A stretch of 64,000 nt of DNA from Sphingomonas montanisoli (lineage in GTDB: Bacteria > Pseudomonadota > Alphaproteobacteria > Sphingomonadales > Sphingomonadaceae): NCBI RefSeq assembly GCF_008274695.1, contig NZ_VTOU01000003.1, positions 1 to 64,000 of the forward strand, written 5' to 3'. Of this stretch, positions 1 through 8,194 are shown one piece after another (the first letter of the stretch is position 1; every line of letters starts with the position of its first letter). Position numbers and translations under genes: made by a program. The notes beneath the pieces were generated by a model. It made no database searches and was not told the origin of the DNA. It saw only the letters and a program-made list of their open reading frames with translations.

Positions 1-2095
1 CTGGCGGGGTGGGAAGAAATGCGATCGAGCCCCACGGCGCGCCGCTGCCCGTCTGCCACGTCCCGCCGTTCCCCCAAGCAGACCAGTCCACGAAACCATT
101 TTCGAACGAGCCGTTCTTGAGCAGCTGGGCGCCAGCGACGACCTTGGTCGTCAACGTGGCGACATCGCCCGCGACATTGCTGATCGTGAGCGCATTTGTG
201 GCGATCAGCGCGCCCTGCGCCGCCGTCGTCGTTTCCAGGGCATTTATCTCGCCACCCTGTGCAATGATGTCAGCGGCGATCCCGTCGATGCTGTCGACCA
301 GCGCAGCCGCCTGATCTTCAAGATCGGCGATGACGGCTTCGGCCGCCGCGATCGCCGCCAGCGCTGCCGCCGTATCCGCATCCAGCGCCGCGAGCGCCGC
401 CGCCTCGGCGTCGGTCATGCCCGCAGTCGCACCTGCTTCGGCGGGCTTCAAATCCTCTATCTTTGTCCCGTCCGAATATTCGACAGAGCCGTCGTAGAGC
501 GCTCGGATATAGGGTGCATTGGTAGGGTCGTATCGGGTGGGCGGGGCAGCTTCGACGCCGGCACGGTCGTCCTGCTCCCAACGGTAGATTTCGCTCGATT
601 CCTCGCGCAGCACCATCGGACAGGAGCCGGTGATCGAGATAAGCTGCGCCTCGACGCGGAACGGCTTGTTCACCCAGCCTGCGGCCGAGAGGGTGACGCG
701 AACAATGTCACCGACCTTGGCATTCCAGGCGCGAGCGCCAAATTCAGCGGAGAACTTGCCCCGATATTGGCGGCGTTGCAGAACCTGTTTTGCGATGCGC
801 TGGGCACGCGCCACGCCATCGATCAGCGGCAGATCGAGCGGGAGGACGCGATCAACGCCATCGTTTGCGGCGATCCGGACTTCTGGATAATCGACCAGCT
901 GATAGAGGCTGTTCGCCGAAGGATCGACGTAGCGACCGCGCACGACGTTGTAGGTCTGCTCCAGATCCTCGACGGGTTCCCAGGTGCCGGGGCCGAGGAT
1001 GTCGTCGTCGGTCAGATCGACGGCGACGTCCGCAAGGTCATTGTGGCGAACGATAAGCTCGAGCTTGCCGCCCGCGTCGCGGATCGCCCCGTTGCATGCG
1101 GTGCACTGCGCATCGAGGACGGCGGCGGGCTCCATGTCCTCGCCAAAGACACCGGCACCGGTGTATCGCTTTTCCGTCGAGCCGTCGGCGCGCAGGATGT
1201 CCTCGTCGCACAGGTTGGCGGCGGTGATGTAGCTGGCGAGGTTGATCCGTTGGGGCGGGGTGCCCGGCCCGACCGACAGCTTGCCGTTGATCCGCCAGCC
1301 CAGCTGATAGGTCAGCGTCTGCAGCGCGAGGTTCCGGCCTTGGCCAAGCCCGCTCGCCGTGAACGCCCAGGTCGACTGATCATTGGCACGCTGCGAGCCC
1401 GATCCACCGGGGACGGTGCTATCGAACCGCGGATCATAGACGGGAGCGCCATTGCCCACGATCGTGAGGCGAGAGGACAGACCCGAGACGAACGGGCTTT
1501 CCGCCTTCTTCGAGTTGCCCGTCCGCTTGATCCGAACGTGGATGTAGGCGCAGCCGGTGAGGCGCCGGGTCGATCCCCACTTTAGGCCGCCATTGATGGG
1601 AACGGTGTTGAGCGCGTTGCCTTCAAGGACGGGGGTTACGGTCAGATAGCCCGCATATTTGCCCTGCGGCCCGGTGCCCGGCGTCCACGCGAGAAGATCG
1701 TCGATCCATAGCTCGTCGATCGATTCCACGCGGTGGGCGGCACAGGCGATGATGTAGTCGACATATTCCTGATCGGTGCCGCTTGGCTCAACGTAGCGGA
1801 TGTCCGAGCCGAAAGGGCCACGGCCGAAGACGAACTTGCGCGACGCACTCGGATTGATCGAGGCGCTTAGGCGATCGAGTTGGGATAACGTGGCTTTGGG
1901 GGACTTCGGACCGAGGCCAGCAACGCCAGCAACGGTCGAGAGCGCGGCAGAGACGCCGAGCGCGGTCACGGTGCCGATTACGGTCGTGGCTGTGGTCGAC
2001 AGGAGGCCTATGCTGGCGAGTTGCCCGACACCCGGAACCACGTTCACCGCGATTGCCGCAGCGATCAGGAGCGGGTTGACGATCTTTTTCGACAC
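1..2095 (-). CDS. Tail tip / host-specificity protein J-like (3' end outside window)
   Basis: The minus-strand frame is open from a GTG at 2095 to the window edge, about 698 residues. The N-terminus (SKKIVNPLLIAAAIAVN) is a hydrophobic Ala/Gly-rich segment typical of the tail-tip 'phage tail protein' of alphaproteobacterial siphophages. The middle resembles J-like tail proteins. A long Ala-rich coiled coil follows, then NGSFENGFVDWSAW, which looks like a carbohydrate-binding module start. It follows the DUF2460, DUF2163 and NlpC-like genes, the normal order for the central fibre or hub. The frame is open back to 2137, but no ATG lies in it; GTG 2095 is the best start, with a weak GGA upstream. 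It should set host binding. Confidence 0.8.
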   Translation of the reverse strand, partial: MSKKIVNPLLIAAAIAVNVVPGVGQLASIGLLSTTATTVIGTVTALGVSAALSTVAGVAGLGPKSPKATLSQLDRLSASINPSASRKFVFGRGPFGSDIRYVEPSGTDQEYVDYIIACAAHRVESIDELWIDDLLAWTPGTGPQGKYAGYLTVTPVLEGNALNTVPINGGLKWGSTRRLTGCAYIHVRIKRTGNSKKAESPFVSGLSSRLTIVGNGAPVYDPRFDSTVPGGSGSQRANDQSTWAFTASGLGQGRNLALQTLTYQLGWRINGKLSVGPGTPPQRINLASYITAANLCDEDILRADGSTEKRYTGAGVFGEDMEPAAVLDAQCTACNGAIRDAGGKLELIVRHNDLADVAVDLTDDDILGPGTWEPVEDLEQTYNVVRGRYVDPSANSLYQLVDYPEVRIAANDGVDRVLPLDLPLIDGVARAQRIAKQVLQRRQYRGKFSAEFGARAWNAKVGDIVRVTLSAAGWVNKPFRVEAQLISITGSCPMVLREESSEIYRWEQDDRAGVEAAPPTRYDPTNAPYIRALYDGSVEYSDGTKIEDLKPAEAGATAGMTDAEAAALAALDADTAAALAAIAAAEAVIADLEDQAAALVDSIDGIAADIIAQGGEINALETTTAAQGALIATNALTISNVAGDVATLTTKVVAGAQLLKNGSFENGFVDWSAWGNGGTWQTGSGAPWGSIAFLPTPP

Positions 2096-2150
2096 TATCG
2101 GGTTCCGCAGCGCATGGCGGGCCGAAGGATGGGATTATGGGCGCTGGCCA

Positions 2151-2163
2151 GTTACCGCCGTCA
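2151..2163 (-). promoter_or_regulatory. Late-unit element, copy 1 (TGACGGCGGTAAC)
   Basis: Exact copy of the 13-base element ahead of the tail-tip gene. Its TGA doubles as the stop codon of the upstream peptidase gene. The distance to the proposed GTG start is 55 bases, longer than at most copies. Confidence 0.7.
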
Positions 2164-2571
2164 CACCCGCCATGCGCTCTCCCATTGCGCGCGAGGAACG
2201 CGGACCAACCCGTCGGGCTCGCCTGCGACGTTGCCGACGAAATAGGCGAAATCGGTCATCGCAACGCCAGTCGATCCTTCGAAAAGCACGATGTCACCAC
2301 GGCGGGCGAGGGCGGGCGGGATCGGATCGCCCAGTTTGGCGGTTACGAGCGCGGGGATGCTGTCATATCCAATCTCGCGCAGGAGGCGGATGCCCGATGC
2401 CATCGAGCGGTATTTCCGCCGCAGCCCGCGCGCGTAGTCGGCGCCCGTCATGGCCTTCACCGCATTGGCGGCGTGGGTGAGGCAATCATGCGAGCCAAAG
2501 GCATATCGCTTGGCGCGGACGCTATCGAGATAGTCCGCCAGGCGATGCTCCCAATCTACCCGCCGCGTCAT
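2161..2571 (-). CDS. NlpC/P60-like tail peptidase (DUF6950-like)
   Basis: A protein of about 136 residues with the HDC motif followed by an Ala-rich helix, and a later GDIVLF strand as in NlpC/P60-type phage proteins. In alphaproteobacterial siphophages and gene transfer agents a papain-like peptidase sits here, between the DUF2163 protein and the tail hub, and is thought to cut peptidoglycan during DNA entry. ATG 2571 overlaps the upstream stop as ATGA; an alternative ATG at 2586 is less likely. A clear second catalytic His was not identified by eye, so activity is inferred from context. Confidence 0.75.
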   Translation of the reverse strand: MTRRVDWEHRLADYLDSVRAKRYAFGSHDCLTHAANAVKAMTGADYARGLRRKYRSMASGIRLLREIGYDSIPALVTAKLGDPIPPALARRGDIVLFEGSTGVAMTDFAYFVGNVAGEPDGLVRVPRAQWESAWRV

Positions 2572-3206
2572 TGGAAGGCGTTCCATAGACCGCCGGTGGG
2601 CAGGTTGAGGCCCATGACCGAGGCGGCAAGGTTGTTCGTCTCGGTGCCGTTTGCGATGGCCACCGATGCCTCTGCCGACAAATCGCCGCTATCGAATTCG
2701 GCCTGCGAAAGATACGATCGCCCCGACGCCTGGGTGAGCGATGCGAGATAGGTTTCCGCGCTCAGGCTGATCGTCGAGCTCTCGCGCCCAAACGTGAAGC
2801 TGGGGACCGACATATAGCCGGTGAAATAGGGATCGGGCCGGCCGTACATCGCCAGCGTTGGGCTGAACATGGCTCGCCATAGGCGCACCACCCTGCCCCG
2901 CCATTTTGTCACGTCCCCGATGACGTTCATGATCTCGCTGTCGAGGCTGATCAGGCCTGAAAGCGTGAAGGTCACGGTTTCCGCCCCGCGCTCGTTCATC
3001 TGCACGTCGCTGACGTTGATCGGCTGATTATCGACCGGGCTGTAGGCGTGGCCGTCCAGATCCTCGTCCCCGGTCCCCGAGAAGGTCACGCCATAGGGGA
3101 AGTCGGTAAGGCGCATCGGGCCATCAGCGAAGTCGAGCAGCGCAAAGCGGAACGGGCGAATGACAGGCTGATCGAGCGCGGCGCTATGGGCGGGATCGAG
3201 GCTCAC
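2568..3206 (-). CDS. DUF2163-type tail protein
   Basis: About 212 residues. The order tape measure, DUF2460-like, DUF2163, NlpC-like, tail tip matches the gene transfer agent/siphophage tail-tip cassette, in which DUF2163 proteins form part of the hub. GTG 3206 is preferred over the longer frame: it overlaps the previous stop (TAGTG) and has GAGGAGG about 7 bases upstream. It ends in an ATGA overlap with the peptidase gene. Confidence 0.8.
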   Translation of the reverse strand: MSLDPAHSAALDQPVIRPFRFALLDFADGPMRLTDFPYGVTFSGTGDEDLDGHAYSPVDNQPINVSDVQMNERGAETVTFTLSGLISLDSEIMNVIGDVTKWRGRVVRLWRAMFSPTLAMYGRPDPYFTGYMSVPSFTFGRESSTISLSAETYLASLTQASGRSYLSQAEFDSGDLSAEASVAIANGTETNNLAASVMGLNLPTGGLWNAFQ

Positions 3207-3808
3207 TAGAATGCCTCCTCGACCGCGAATCCGGGCACGGTCCAATCGCCGTCGGCATTCCAGGGCGTTGAGTTGTCGATGATGCTGCTATCGTCCTGCG
3301 CCAGCGACACGAGGGCGTAGGGCAGGCTCACCTCGACGACGGTGTTGTCCGCCACCGGGGCGCGCAGCCAGCGATCGAAGGTCAGAGTTGCGGCCCCGCC
3401 CGACGGATTCACATCGGCCATCAACCGCATAAGCTGATCATTTACGGTGATGAACTGACCAGCCTTTAGCCCGGCCGCGCCCCATCCATCGGTGACGAGT
3501 GAATAGCCAACTTGACCACCGCCGTTCGCACGGACGGTGATGCCAGTGATCTGCAGCTTGCGCACGGCGACCAACTGGAAGCTGTTCCCCCTCCCCTTCA
3601 TCGCACCGAAGAAGCGGTTCCATGCCCAGAATTGCTCATCGGTAGTTAGGTCGAAGCTAGCCACCTCGGCCATCCATCGCGGCGCGGCCGGAAGCTCCGT
3701 CACCTTGCGATGGCTCGTCCATTCCGATCGGTTCACTTGCGTGGGCGCGTTGTAGCGCCAGCCCTTGCCGATGATCGTGGGACAGGTTGGAAGCGAGACG
3801 AGCGCCAT
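3206..3808 (-). CDS. Distal tail protein (DUF2460-like position)
   Basis: 200 residues, beta-rich, with an N-terminal region (LPTCPTIIGKGWRYN) followed by a Trp-rich segment. It lies directly between tape measure and DUF2163, where distal tail proteins (DUF2460 in gene transfer agents) are found. Start ATGA overlaps the tape-measure stop and its own stop overlaps the next GTG, so the tail-tip genes are translationally coupled. Family assignment rests on position more than on motifs. Confidence 0.65.
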   Translation of the reverse strand: MALVSLPTCPTIIGKGWRYNAPTQVNRSEWTSHRKVTELPAAPRWMAEVASFDLTTDEQFWAWNRFFGAMKGRGNSFQLVAVRKLQITGITVRANGGGQVGYSLVTDGWGAAGLKAGQFITVNDQLMRLMADVNPSGGAATLTFDRWLRAPVADNTVVEVSLPYALVSLAQDDSSIIDNSTPWNADGDWTVPGFAVEEAF

Positions 3809-5403
3809 CAGCCAAGGCTCCCCGGCAGACGCGGGCGCTGGATATTGCGCATGGTCTGCCCGTTCGCGGCGGAGACGAGAAGCGGTGCAGCCTCGGCGAT
3901 GCCCTGCGCTGTCGCGGCCCGGGCGATACGCTCGATCTGCGCGGGATCTGTGGCGCCGCGCGCGTCGATCGTGATGTTCGGCGCGATTGTCATGCCACCG
4001 CTTGGGCGCGCCGCGTTCATCTGGCCGAGCGGGATGATATGACCGGCGCCGAGCGGGCGGAAGCCCTCGACACGCCCCGGGGCGGCGCTTTCGTTCACAC
4101 GCACCGTCTGCCCGCCGGCTGTGTATCCACCCGACGCGCGGCCGAAGAAAGATCCCGCCACCGACGAGAAGGCCGACGACAGGTTGCCGCCGATGCTTCC
4201 GCCCTTGGTCGACTGCAGGATCGTGAACTTAGCGAGGAGCAGCGCAAGCACGCGCAATCCCTCGCGCTCGAAGGTCTGCCAGATCGAGCCGGTCCCGCCG
4301 AGGAAGGCGTCTTCGTAGATCGAGGCGAGAGAGCGAATCTGGTCTTCCTCGTTGCGGTATAGTTCGTCCGTAGCGCGGCGCTGCGCGTCGATGGCGGCTT
4401 TTCGGCCCTCCGCCAGCCTTGCATCGGAATCAGAGACTTGTTCTGCAATGCCGCCCGGCCGGTTGCGGATAGCATCGATAGCCGAGGTGCGGTCGCGGTC
4501 GGACGCATCGTCCTCTTTGCGAAGGCGCGCGAGCATGGCCGCTTCGGTTTCAATAGCCTTTGCGTTCTCAACGCGGGCTCGAGTTTCGGTGGCTTTGGTC
4601 GCGACGGCGCGCTTGGATCCGGCGTCTTCTGCCTCAATGCGAGCGTTCGCTTTCTGCATCAGCGTAAGCCGAAGCTGCCCCTGGGCCAGCAAATCCTTGT
4701 TGGCCTGCAGCTCACGTTGCATGGATTCGGCGCGACGATCATTTGCGTAGTTGCCGCCGAAGTTCGCCGCCCGCCCGCCCGTCGATAGCGATAGCTTGTC
4801 GATCTCACCCTGAATGCGATCGACGTTGGCTTGCGCGAGAAGGTTGTCGACGTTCTGCTGCGCCATCGCAGCAAATCGCCGGGAGCCGCTTGTCTCGTTC
4901 AGCGAGCGCAGCGCGTTGTCGGCGTCCTTGGCACGGGCCTCGAGGTCGACTAGCGAGTTGCTGAAAAGGTCTGTGCCGTCCTTCGCAGCCTTGCCCGCTT
5001 CGCCAGCATTCAGAAGATTGGTGACAAGCGGAAGCATCGCCGATGCGACGGCCAGAATGCCGGGGAGCGCAATCCCTTTCAGGGCGGTGCCGAAGCCGAC
5101 GCCTGCCGCCTTCATCTCGTCGAGCGCGTCGATGACCTGTGGGCCTTGCTGTACGATGATCAGGAAGGGGGAAGCGCCGCCACCGAGTTGCACGCCCACA
5201 TCGGACACTTGCCGACCGAAGTTCCTCGTCGCCGCCGCCCCGCGATCCGACATCTTAACGACCGCATTTTCTGCGCGCTGCGATGATGTCTCGATCGTCT
5301 TCGTCGTGCTGTCGAAGGTTTGGGCATAGCGCCGCATATTCGCGTCCGCCTTGTCGACGTTCGCGATGAGATCGACGACGACACTATCAGCGGTAACGGC
5401 CAT
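3808..5403 (-). CDS. Tail length tape measure protein
   Basis: 531 residues with an N-terminal coiled-coil region, hydrophobic segments near residues 95-130, a long central charged alpha-helical region, and a Gly/Ser-rich tail (RASGGYTAGG) typical of short tape measures that resemble lambda gpH. It acts as the ruler for tail assembly and is ejected with DNA; at this length the tail should be short. ATG 5403 has no recognisable Shine-Dalgarno sequence; the leader is C-rich and carries element copy 2. Confidence 0.9.
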   Translation of the reverse strand: MAVTADSVVVDLIANVDKADANMRRYAQTFDSTTKTIETSSQRAENAVVKMSDRGAAATRNFGRQVSDVGVQLGGGASPFLIIVQQGPQVIDALDEMKAAGVGFGTALKGIALPGILAVASAMLPLVTNLLNAGEAGKAAKDGTDLFSNSLVDLEARAKDADNALRSLNETSGSRRFAAMAQQNVDNLLAQANVDRIQGEIDKLSLSTGGRAANFGGNYANDRRAESMQRELQANKDLLAQGQLRLTLMQKANARIEAEDAGSKRAVATKATETRARVENAKAIETEAAMLARLRKEDDASDRDRTSAIDAIRNRPGGIAEQVSDSDARLAEGRKAAIDAQRRATDELYRNEEDQIRSLASIYEDAFLGGTGSIWQTFEREGLRVLALLLAKFTILQSTKGGSIGGNLSSAFSSVAGSFFGRASGGYTAGGQTVRVNESAAPGRVEGFRPLGAGHIIPLGQMNAARPSGGMTIAPNITIDARGATDPAQIERIARAATAQGIAEAAPLLVSAANGQTMRNIQRPRLPGSLG

Positions 5404-5434
5404 GCGGGGACGCTATGGACGGCGCAGGCGGTCA

Positions 5435-5447
5435 GTTACCGCCGTCA
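5435..5447 (-). promoter_or_regulatory. Late-unit element, copy 2
   Basis: Exact TGACGGCGGTAAC, 31 bases before the tape-measure ATG. Here the following bases can pair with the element (GGCGGT-AACTG-ACCGCC), which the other copies do not show, so the hairpin is probably incidental. Confidence 0.75.
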
Positions 5448-5449
5448 GG

Positions 5450-6367
5450 TCAGAGGTCTAAAGTCTCGTCGCCTGCATCGTCGAGCACATCATGCACCTG
5501 CATGATACGATAGGCGATCGGCCTACCGCTCACGCCAGCCTCAATATTCACATCCACATCAAACAGGGCGCGGAAGATATTGCCGGCCAGTTGCAGCTTT
5601 TCGTGGTGCATGCGCTGCTCCGCCAGGTCGGATGCATAGAGCACCGGCAAAGCGCGCTTGTGGATACTCTCGATCACACCCCGCTCGCCACCCTTCTTGC
5701 CGGGCTTCGACGCTTCCACGCTCGGCCTTACAAAGCGAAGGAGGACTCGCGTCTGATTCTCGTCAAGCCTTGCCTCGATTTCCTTGCGGTGCTCGGCAAT
5801 CTCGCGCTGGGCGACCTGCGCGTCGATGGACCGAAAGCGAAAGGCGGAACGGACCTCCCTTCCATCGGACTCAAAAACCGCAGCTTCAATAACCCCACTA
5901 GCGTTAGGATCGCGGGCAATGGCCGCCACTGCTTTATGATAGTCGGCAAGGTCGGACTTCGTCGCTCGCGGATCGCGGCCACCAGGCTTGAAATAGTTGC
6001 CAATCCTTTCCTGCAAATCACTGACGAACGAAGTCAGGATTTGCACGCGATCGATCATGTCAACTGCTGACATTCCAGGCAGGCCGCCAATTATAGGGGC
6101 GACCCACGCGACCAAATCTGCCTCAATGCAGCCCGCGCGAACTTCCTTTACGAAGAACTCACTATCGGCCTTAATCGTGGGGTGGTCGCGCGCTACAAAC
6201 TTATCAAACTGCGATCCTATGCCGACAAAGCTGCCGACAAAATCGTTTAGCGCGACAGGCTCCTCGGTCGCCAACTTAATCCGAATATGCGCGCCGTCCC
6301 CCGCCATAATCTGCGTGTATGATCGTGGCGCGCCCGCGGCGTCAAGAATATCTCGGGTCGCTGTCAA
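5450..6367 (-). CDS. Unknown protein inserted between tail chaperone and tape measure
   Basis: 305 residues from TTG 6367, which overlaps the chaperone-extension stop as TTGA; an upstream start would overlap the chaperone deeply. It is mixed alpha/beta with no signal peptide. The second half is charged and helical (REIAEHRKEIEARLDE), then a Lys/Gly-rich segment and a C-terminal strand region ending DAGDETLDL. I do not recognise the family. Most siphophages have nothing here, so it may be cargo, possibly a host-derived moron or a tail-linked effector. Confidence 0.7.
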   Translation of the reverse strand: MTATRDILDAAGAPRSYTQIMAGDGAHIRIKLATEEPVALNDFVGSFVGIGSQFDKFVARDHPTIKADSEFFVKEVRAGCIEADLVAWVAPIIGGLPGMSAVDMIDRVQILTSFVSDLQERIGNYFKPGGRDPRATKSDLADYHKAVAAIARDPNASGVIEAAVFESDGREVRSAFRFRSIDAQVAQREIAEHRKEIEARLDENQTRVLLRFVRPSVEASKPGKKGGERGVIESIHKRALPVLYASDLAEQRMHHEKLQLAGNIFRALFDVDVNIEAGVSGRPIAYRIMQVHDVLDDAGDETLDL

Positions 6368-6600
6368 TGCATGTGCGCCTTCATCGCGGCCCGGAGCATG
6401 TCGATCTTCTCGGGATCTGGGGCGGGCTTCTCGCCACTGTGCCGCGCGTTCCATTCCGCCAGCATCCCGCCATATTGCCAGAAGTAGAGGTCGCGCCAGT
6501 CCACGCCCATCATGGCGCAGTTGACCATAACCTCGTCTACGCGGAGCGCGGTTTCCTTTGGCGCTTTGCCGCCGGCGCCTTGGCCGGCGCGGCTTTTTTT
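6364..6600 (-). CDS. Tail assembly chaperone -1 frameshift extension (GT-like T domain)
   Basis: In the -1 frame after the A7 run the ribosome would read SRAGQGAGG... and about 76 residues ending KAHMH. This portion (VNCAMMGVDWRDLYFWQYGG) is a small helical domain like the T domain of lambda gpGT or GTA gp10a. It has no credible start of its own; the fused product would be about 218 residues. The extension links the chaperone to the tape measure during tail assembly. Confidence 0.8.
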   Translation of the reverse strand, partial: KKSRAGQGAGGKAPKETALRVDEVMVNCAMMGVDWRDLYFWQYGGMLAEWNARHSGEKPAPDPEKIDMLRAAMKAHMH

Positions 6601-7019
6601 GGCGGATCGTAGCCCTCCACAGCGGCGCGGAGGATGGCGAGAGCAAGCGTCCACCGCTCGACGATCGGGGCGGTGTCGACGTAGGTTTCGACGAGGGACT
6701 TGGCGCGGATCGCAGAGACGTTGACCTCTGCGCCGTTCACCTCGCCCTTGCCGCCGCCGGTCAGGCCCAGGCGGATCACTTCACGGCAGTCGAAAGCCGA
6801 TGCGCGGCCGAGATGCGGGTTGCAGACTACCTCGCCCTCGATGACGGCGACGCCCGCGATCAGGTCGGCATATAGCTCGATGGCGCCCTTACGGCGCTGG
6901 TTGCCGGCGGCGTCGATATAACCGCAGGACTTCTCAAGCTCGATCTGCTGGGGGAGGAGGAGCGCGAACTTGTAGGAACCGTCGGCGAACGGCAGGATGA
7001 TGTCGGTGGGAAGGCTCAA
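6537..7019 (-). CDS. Tail assembly chaperone (gpG-like)
   Basis: About 160 residues from TTG 7019, which overlaps the tail-tube stop as TTGA; GTG 7034 or TTG 7040 are alternatives. It is an alpha/beta protein (PFADGSYKFALLLP) followed by an Ala/Lys/Pro-rich tail that contains the slippery run. It fits the GTA-type tail chaperone family by size and position. Unshifted translation ends in RKPRSA; a fraction should shift into the extension. Confidence 0.85.
   Translation of the reverse strand: MSLPTDIILPFADGSYKFALLLPQQIELEKSCGYIDAAGNQRRKGAIELYADLIAGVAVIEGEVVCNPHLGRASAFDCREVIRLGLTGGGKGEVNGAEVNVSAIRAKSLVETYVDTAPIVERWTLALAILRAAVEGYDPPKKAAPAKAPAAKRQRKPRSA
6594..6600 (-). other. Programmed -1 frameshift site (A AAA AAA G)
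   Basis: Minus strand reads CCA AAA AAA GCC in the zero frame. Seven consecutive A bases allow both tRNAs to re-pair after a -1 slip, and the -1 frame opens directly into the conserved C-terminal extension. The same kind of run is used in dnaX of E. coli. A GC-rich stretch follows that could form a stimulating structure. Confidence 0.8.
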
Positions 7020-7465
7020 GAGGCCGGCACCCACTCCCAAGTGCCATGCGAAGCGATCGCGACCTCACCAGAGCTATCACCTTGGTCGCTCAGGCTCATG
7101 TTCTGCGATGTCATCACACCGTTAAATGCGTAATGCCCCATCAGCACGCCTTCGTCGGACCCGTCACTCTTGTAGAGTTCGGCCTTGTAATCCTTGCGAA
7201 TACCGAGCGCGTCCTCGAAATCCGGGATCTGCGGGACATTCACGATCCCGGAACCAGTGATATCAAGCTGACGACCGTTTGTGCGAACCGTGCGAACGGG
7301 CACAGCGCCCGGCTTCGCGCAGTCGCGGGTGAATTTGTCGGTGGTGTTGGCGGTCTTGTTGATGTTGACCGACGTGATGCCGCACAGGATGGGGAACGCC
7401 TGAGTGGGGGTCGCGCCGTCGCCCATCTTGAGCAGCACGAAATCGGGATCGTTCGGGATCGACAT
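7016..7465 (-). CDS. Major tail tube protein
   Basis: 149 residues from ATG 7465, with GGAG eight bases upstream. It starts MSIPNDPDFVLLKMGDG and has the strand-rich make-up of siphophage tail tube proteins, with a GKW-like ending (HGTWEWVPAS). It precedes the chaperone pair, as expected. The longer frame to 7558 would run through element copy 3 and is rejected. Confidence 0.8.
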   Translation of the reverse strand: MSIPNDPDFVLLKMGDGATPTQAFPILCGITSVNINKTANTTDKFTRDCAKPGAVPVRTVRTNGRQLDITGSGIVNVPQIPDFEDALGIRKDYKAELYKSDGSDEGVLMGHYAFNGVMTSQNMSLSDQGDSSGEVAIASHGTWEWVPAS

Positions 7466-7471
7466 GCGCAG

Positions 7472-7490
7472 CGCTCCAAGGTTCGGAGCG
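7472..7490 (-). promoter_or_regulatory. Hairpin covering the tail-tube ribosome binding site
   Basis: Perfect 6-bp stem CGCTCC/GGAGCG with a 7-base loop; the GGAG of the Shine-Dalgarno sequence lies in the 3' arm. It could limit translation of the tail tube message until the leader is opened. Confidence 0.5.
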
Positions 7491-7516
7491 AAGGCTATGG
7501 AGGGTTGGACCTGATC

Positions 7517-7529
7517 GTTACCGCCGTCA
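7517..7529 (-). promoter_or_regulatory. Late-unit element, copy 3
   Basis: Exact TGACGGCGGTAAC. Its TGA is also the stop codon of the upstream 74-residue gene. The tail-tube start is 51 bases away, and this is the one unit with a clear Shine-Dalgarno sequence. Confidence 0.7.
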
Positions 7530-7751
7530 GGGGGCGAGGGGTTCTTGGATGTTGGCACGGTCGACGATTAGCCCGACGCGCATCGCCAACTCCGCGAAGT
7601 GCGCGCGATCGGCTACGCTGGACGCGGATTGCGATAGTTCGTCGAACTCGAATTCCATCGACCGCAGGATATAAGCGGGGATCACCTCGGCCTTGACCAG
7701 CTGGACGATGATGCGTCCGTACAGCTCAAGCTCGATGTTGGGACCGCTCAC
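7527..7751 (-). CDS. Small unknown protein in connector region
   Basis: 74 residues from GTG 7751, predicted mostly alpha-helical (LELYGRIIVQLVKAE), no membrane segment. Lies between the DUF3168 protein and the tail tube. No family recognised; no good Shine-Dalgarno sequence, so it may depend on translation of the upstream gene 17 bases away. Confidence 0.6.
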   Translation of the reverse strand: MSGPNIELELYGRIIVQLVKAEVIPAYILRSMEFEFDELSQSASSVADRAHFAELAMRVGLIVDRANIQEPLAP

Positions 7752-7768
7752 GCGCGGACCATGCCACG

Positions 7769-8194
7769 TCAGGAGAGGTGACGCACCCGGAAATTAACGA
7801 CGGCGTGAAAGGCGCTCACCTCTTCCGGATCCTGCAGCAGTTGTGACCCTGTCCATCGGAACTTGCCCGCCGCGCCGCCGCCTAGGTCGAGCGATCGGCC
7901 ATCCAGCGCGCTGGCGAGAGTCGCGCCGATGGCGTGCGCCTGATCCTCCGCGGTGATTGATGGCCCGCCATTTGCAAACGCGTGAACCGCGATCGTGACT
8001 TCGCCACCATCTACGCACGCCGCGCGCACCGGGATCGCAGACGGCGCCCCAAGCCGAATGAAGGGAAACGGCGCATTTGCCGGCTGCTGCTGCGGGAAGA
8101 TGCGAGCGGACGGCACGATCGCTGTCACTGGCCCGGCCGCCTTCACCGCGATCAGGATGGCGCGGCGAATTCCGAGGGTGCGATCACTTGCCAC
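7769..8194 (-). CDS. Tail completion/terminator protein (DUF3168)
   Basis: 141 residues from GTG 8194, overlapping the HK97 gp10-like gene. The sequence (IFPQQQPANAPFPFIRLG ... SALDGRSL) matches DUF3168, the family of tail terminators in HK97-like phages and gene transfer agents. It should cap the tail tube before head joining. Position next to gp10-like and tail tube genes supports this. Confidence 0.85.
   Translation of the reverse strand: MASDRTLGIRRAILIAVKAAGPVTAIVPSARIFPQQQPANAPFPFIRLGAPSAIPVRAACVDGGEVTIAVHAFANGGPSITAEDQAHAIGATLASALDGRSLDLGGGAAGKFRWTGSQLLQDPEEVSAFHAVVNFRVRHLS

Noticed and set aside
7016-7558. Longer tail-tube start at 7558
   Set aside because: It would read through element copy 3; ATG 7465 has a good Shine-Dalgarno site.
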